Shown in pieces: positions 31,048-31,126 of a stretch of 31,126 nucleotides of DNA. The DNA comes from an uncultured Collinsella sp. (lineage in GTDB: Bacteria; Actinomycetota; Coriobacteriia; Coriobacteriales; Coriobacteriaceae), in NCBI GenBank assembly GCA_900757505.1, contig CAAEOE010000034.1, forward strand, positions 1 through 31,126. Direction: 5' to 3'. The notes beneath the pieces are model-generated. The model was not told the DNA's origin and did not search any database. It worked only from the letters and a program-made list of their open reading frames with translations. Numbering within the stretch: the first letter of the stretch is position 1; every line of letters starts with the position of its first letter. The translations under genes and the position numbers were made by a program.

Positions 31048-31126
31048 ATCGAGGCATGAATAGCCGCCGGTTAACTGCCCTTGTCGACTTGGCTCGCGTC
31101 CCCCCCAATCTAGTAGACTCTGAACC

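Noticed and set aside
1..31126. CRISPR array, prophage or replication origin
   Set aside because: No regularly spaced repeats, phage structural genes, or DnaA-box clusters were visible; remaining repeats are short or linked to tRNA and operators.

Overview
This is high-GC DNA from what looks like an anaerobic gut actinobacterium of the class Coriobacteriia, probably a Collinsella-like organism. That placement is an inference. It rests on GC-rich codon usage, strong Shine-Dalgarno (SD) sequences with some TTG/GTG starts, a sortase-type surface protein, a GGGtGRT/NifU-like gene pair, and a sufCBDSU operon divergent from an Rrf2 regulator. No rRNA or species marker is present to prove it.

Layout. 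1-2663: 3' end of rho with its terminator, then a two-gene unit of an unknown alanine-rich membrane protein and a VanZ-family protein. 2747-4963 (minus): a ROK fructokinase-like sugar kinase and a class I/II aminotransferase, each apparently transcribed separately. 5074-5666: a tRNA-His, tRNA-Lys, tRNA-Lys cluster whose last tRNA tail plus terminator is duplicated downstream. 5684-10246 (minus): dinD, an FAD-dependent oxidoreductase of the fumarate reductase/aspartate oxidase superfamily, and a NifU-like scaffold + GGGtGRT pair. 10650-11459: a single REP-associated tyrosine transposase (RAYT). 11537-16782 (minus): a complete sufCBDSU iron-sulfur cluster assembly operon. 17007-18140: the divergent Rrf2 regulator, followed 8 nt later by an MntA/HepT nucleotidyltransferase-HEPN toxin-antitoxin pair. 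18269-22082: a large cell-wall-anchored protein with a lysozyme-like domain, then an AAA-ATPase-like protein whose predicted active sites are degenerate. 22100-30289: six glycosyltransferase genes (one leftward, five rightward) for a surface glycan. 30439-31047: the 3' part of a broken ATPase gene.

How the parts relate. The suf region is the best-defined regulatory unit. The gap between sufC and rrf2 holds two closely matching 31-bp elements with TGGGACAA...TTGTCCCA arms, which I read as operators of the Rrf2 protein. A degenerate third copy in the same orientation overlaps the 3' end of sufU, so the operon is bracketed by related sites. mntA-hepT is probably on the rrf2 transcript, which would place a toxin-antitoxin pair under iron-sulfur/redox control. 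Together with the NifU-like/GGGtGRT pair 1.3 kb away, Fe-S metabolism dominates the middle of the window. The right third is devoted to surface glycan and cell-wall functions.
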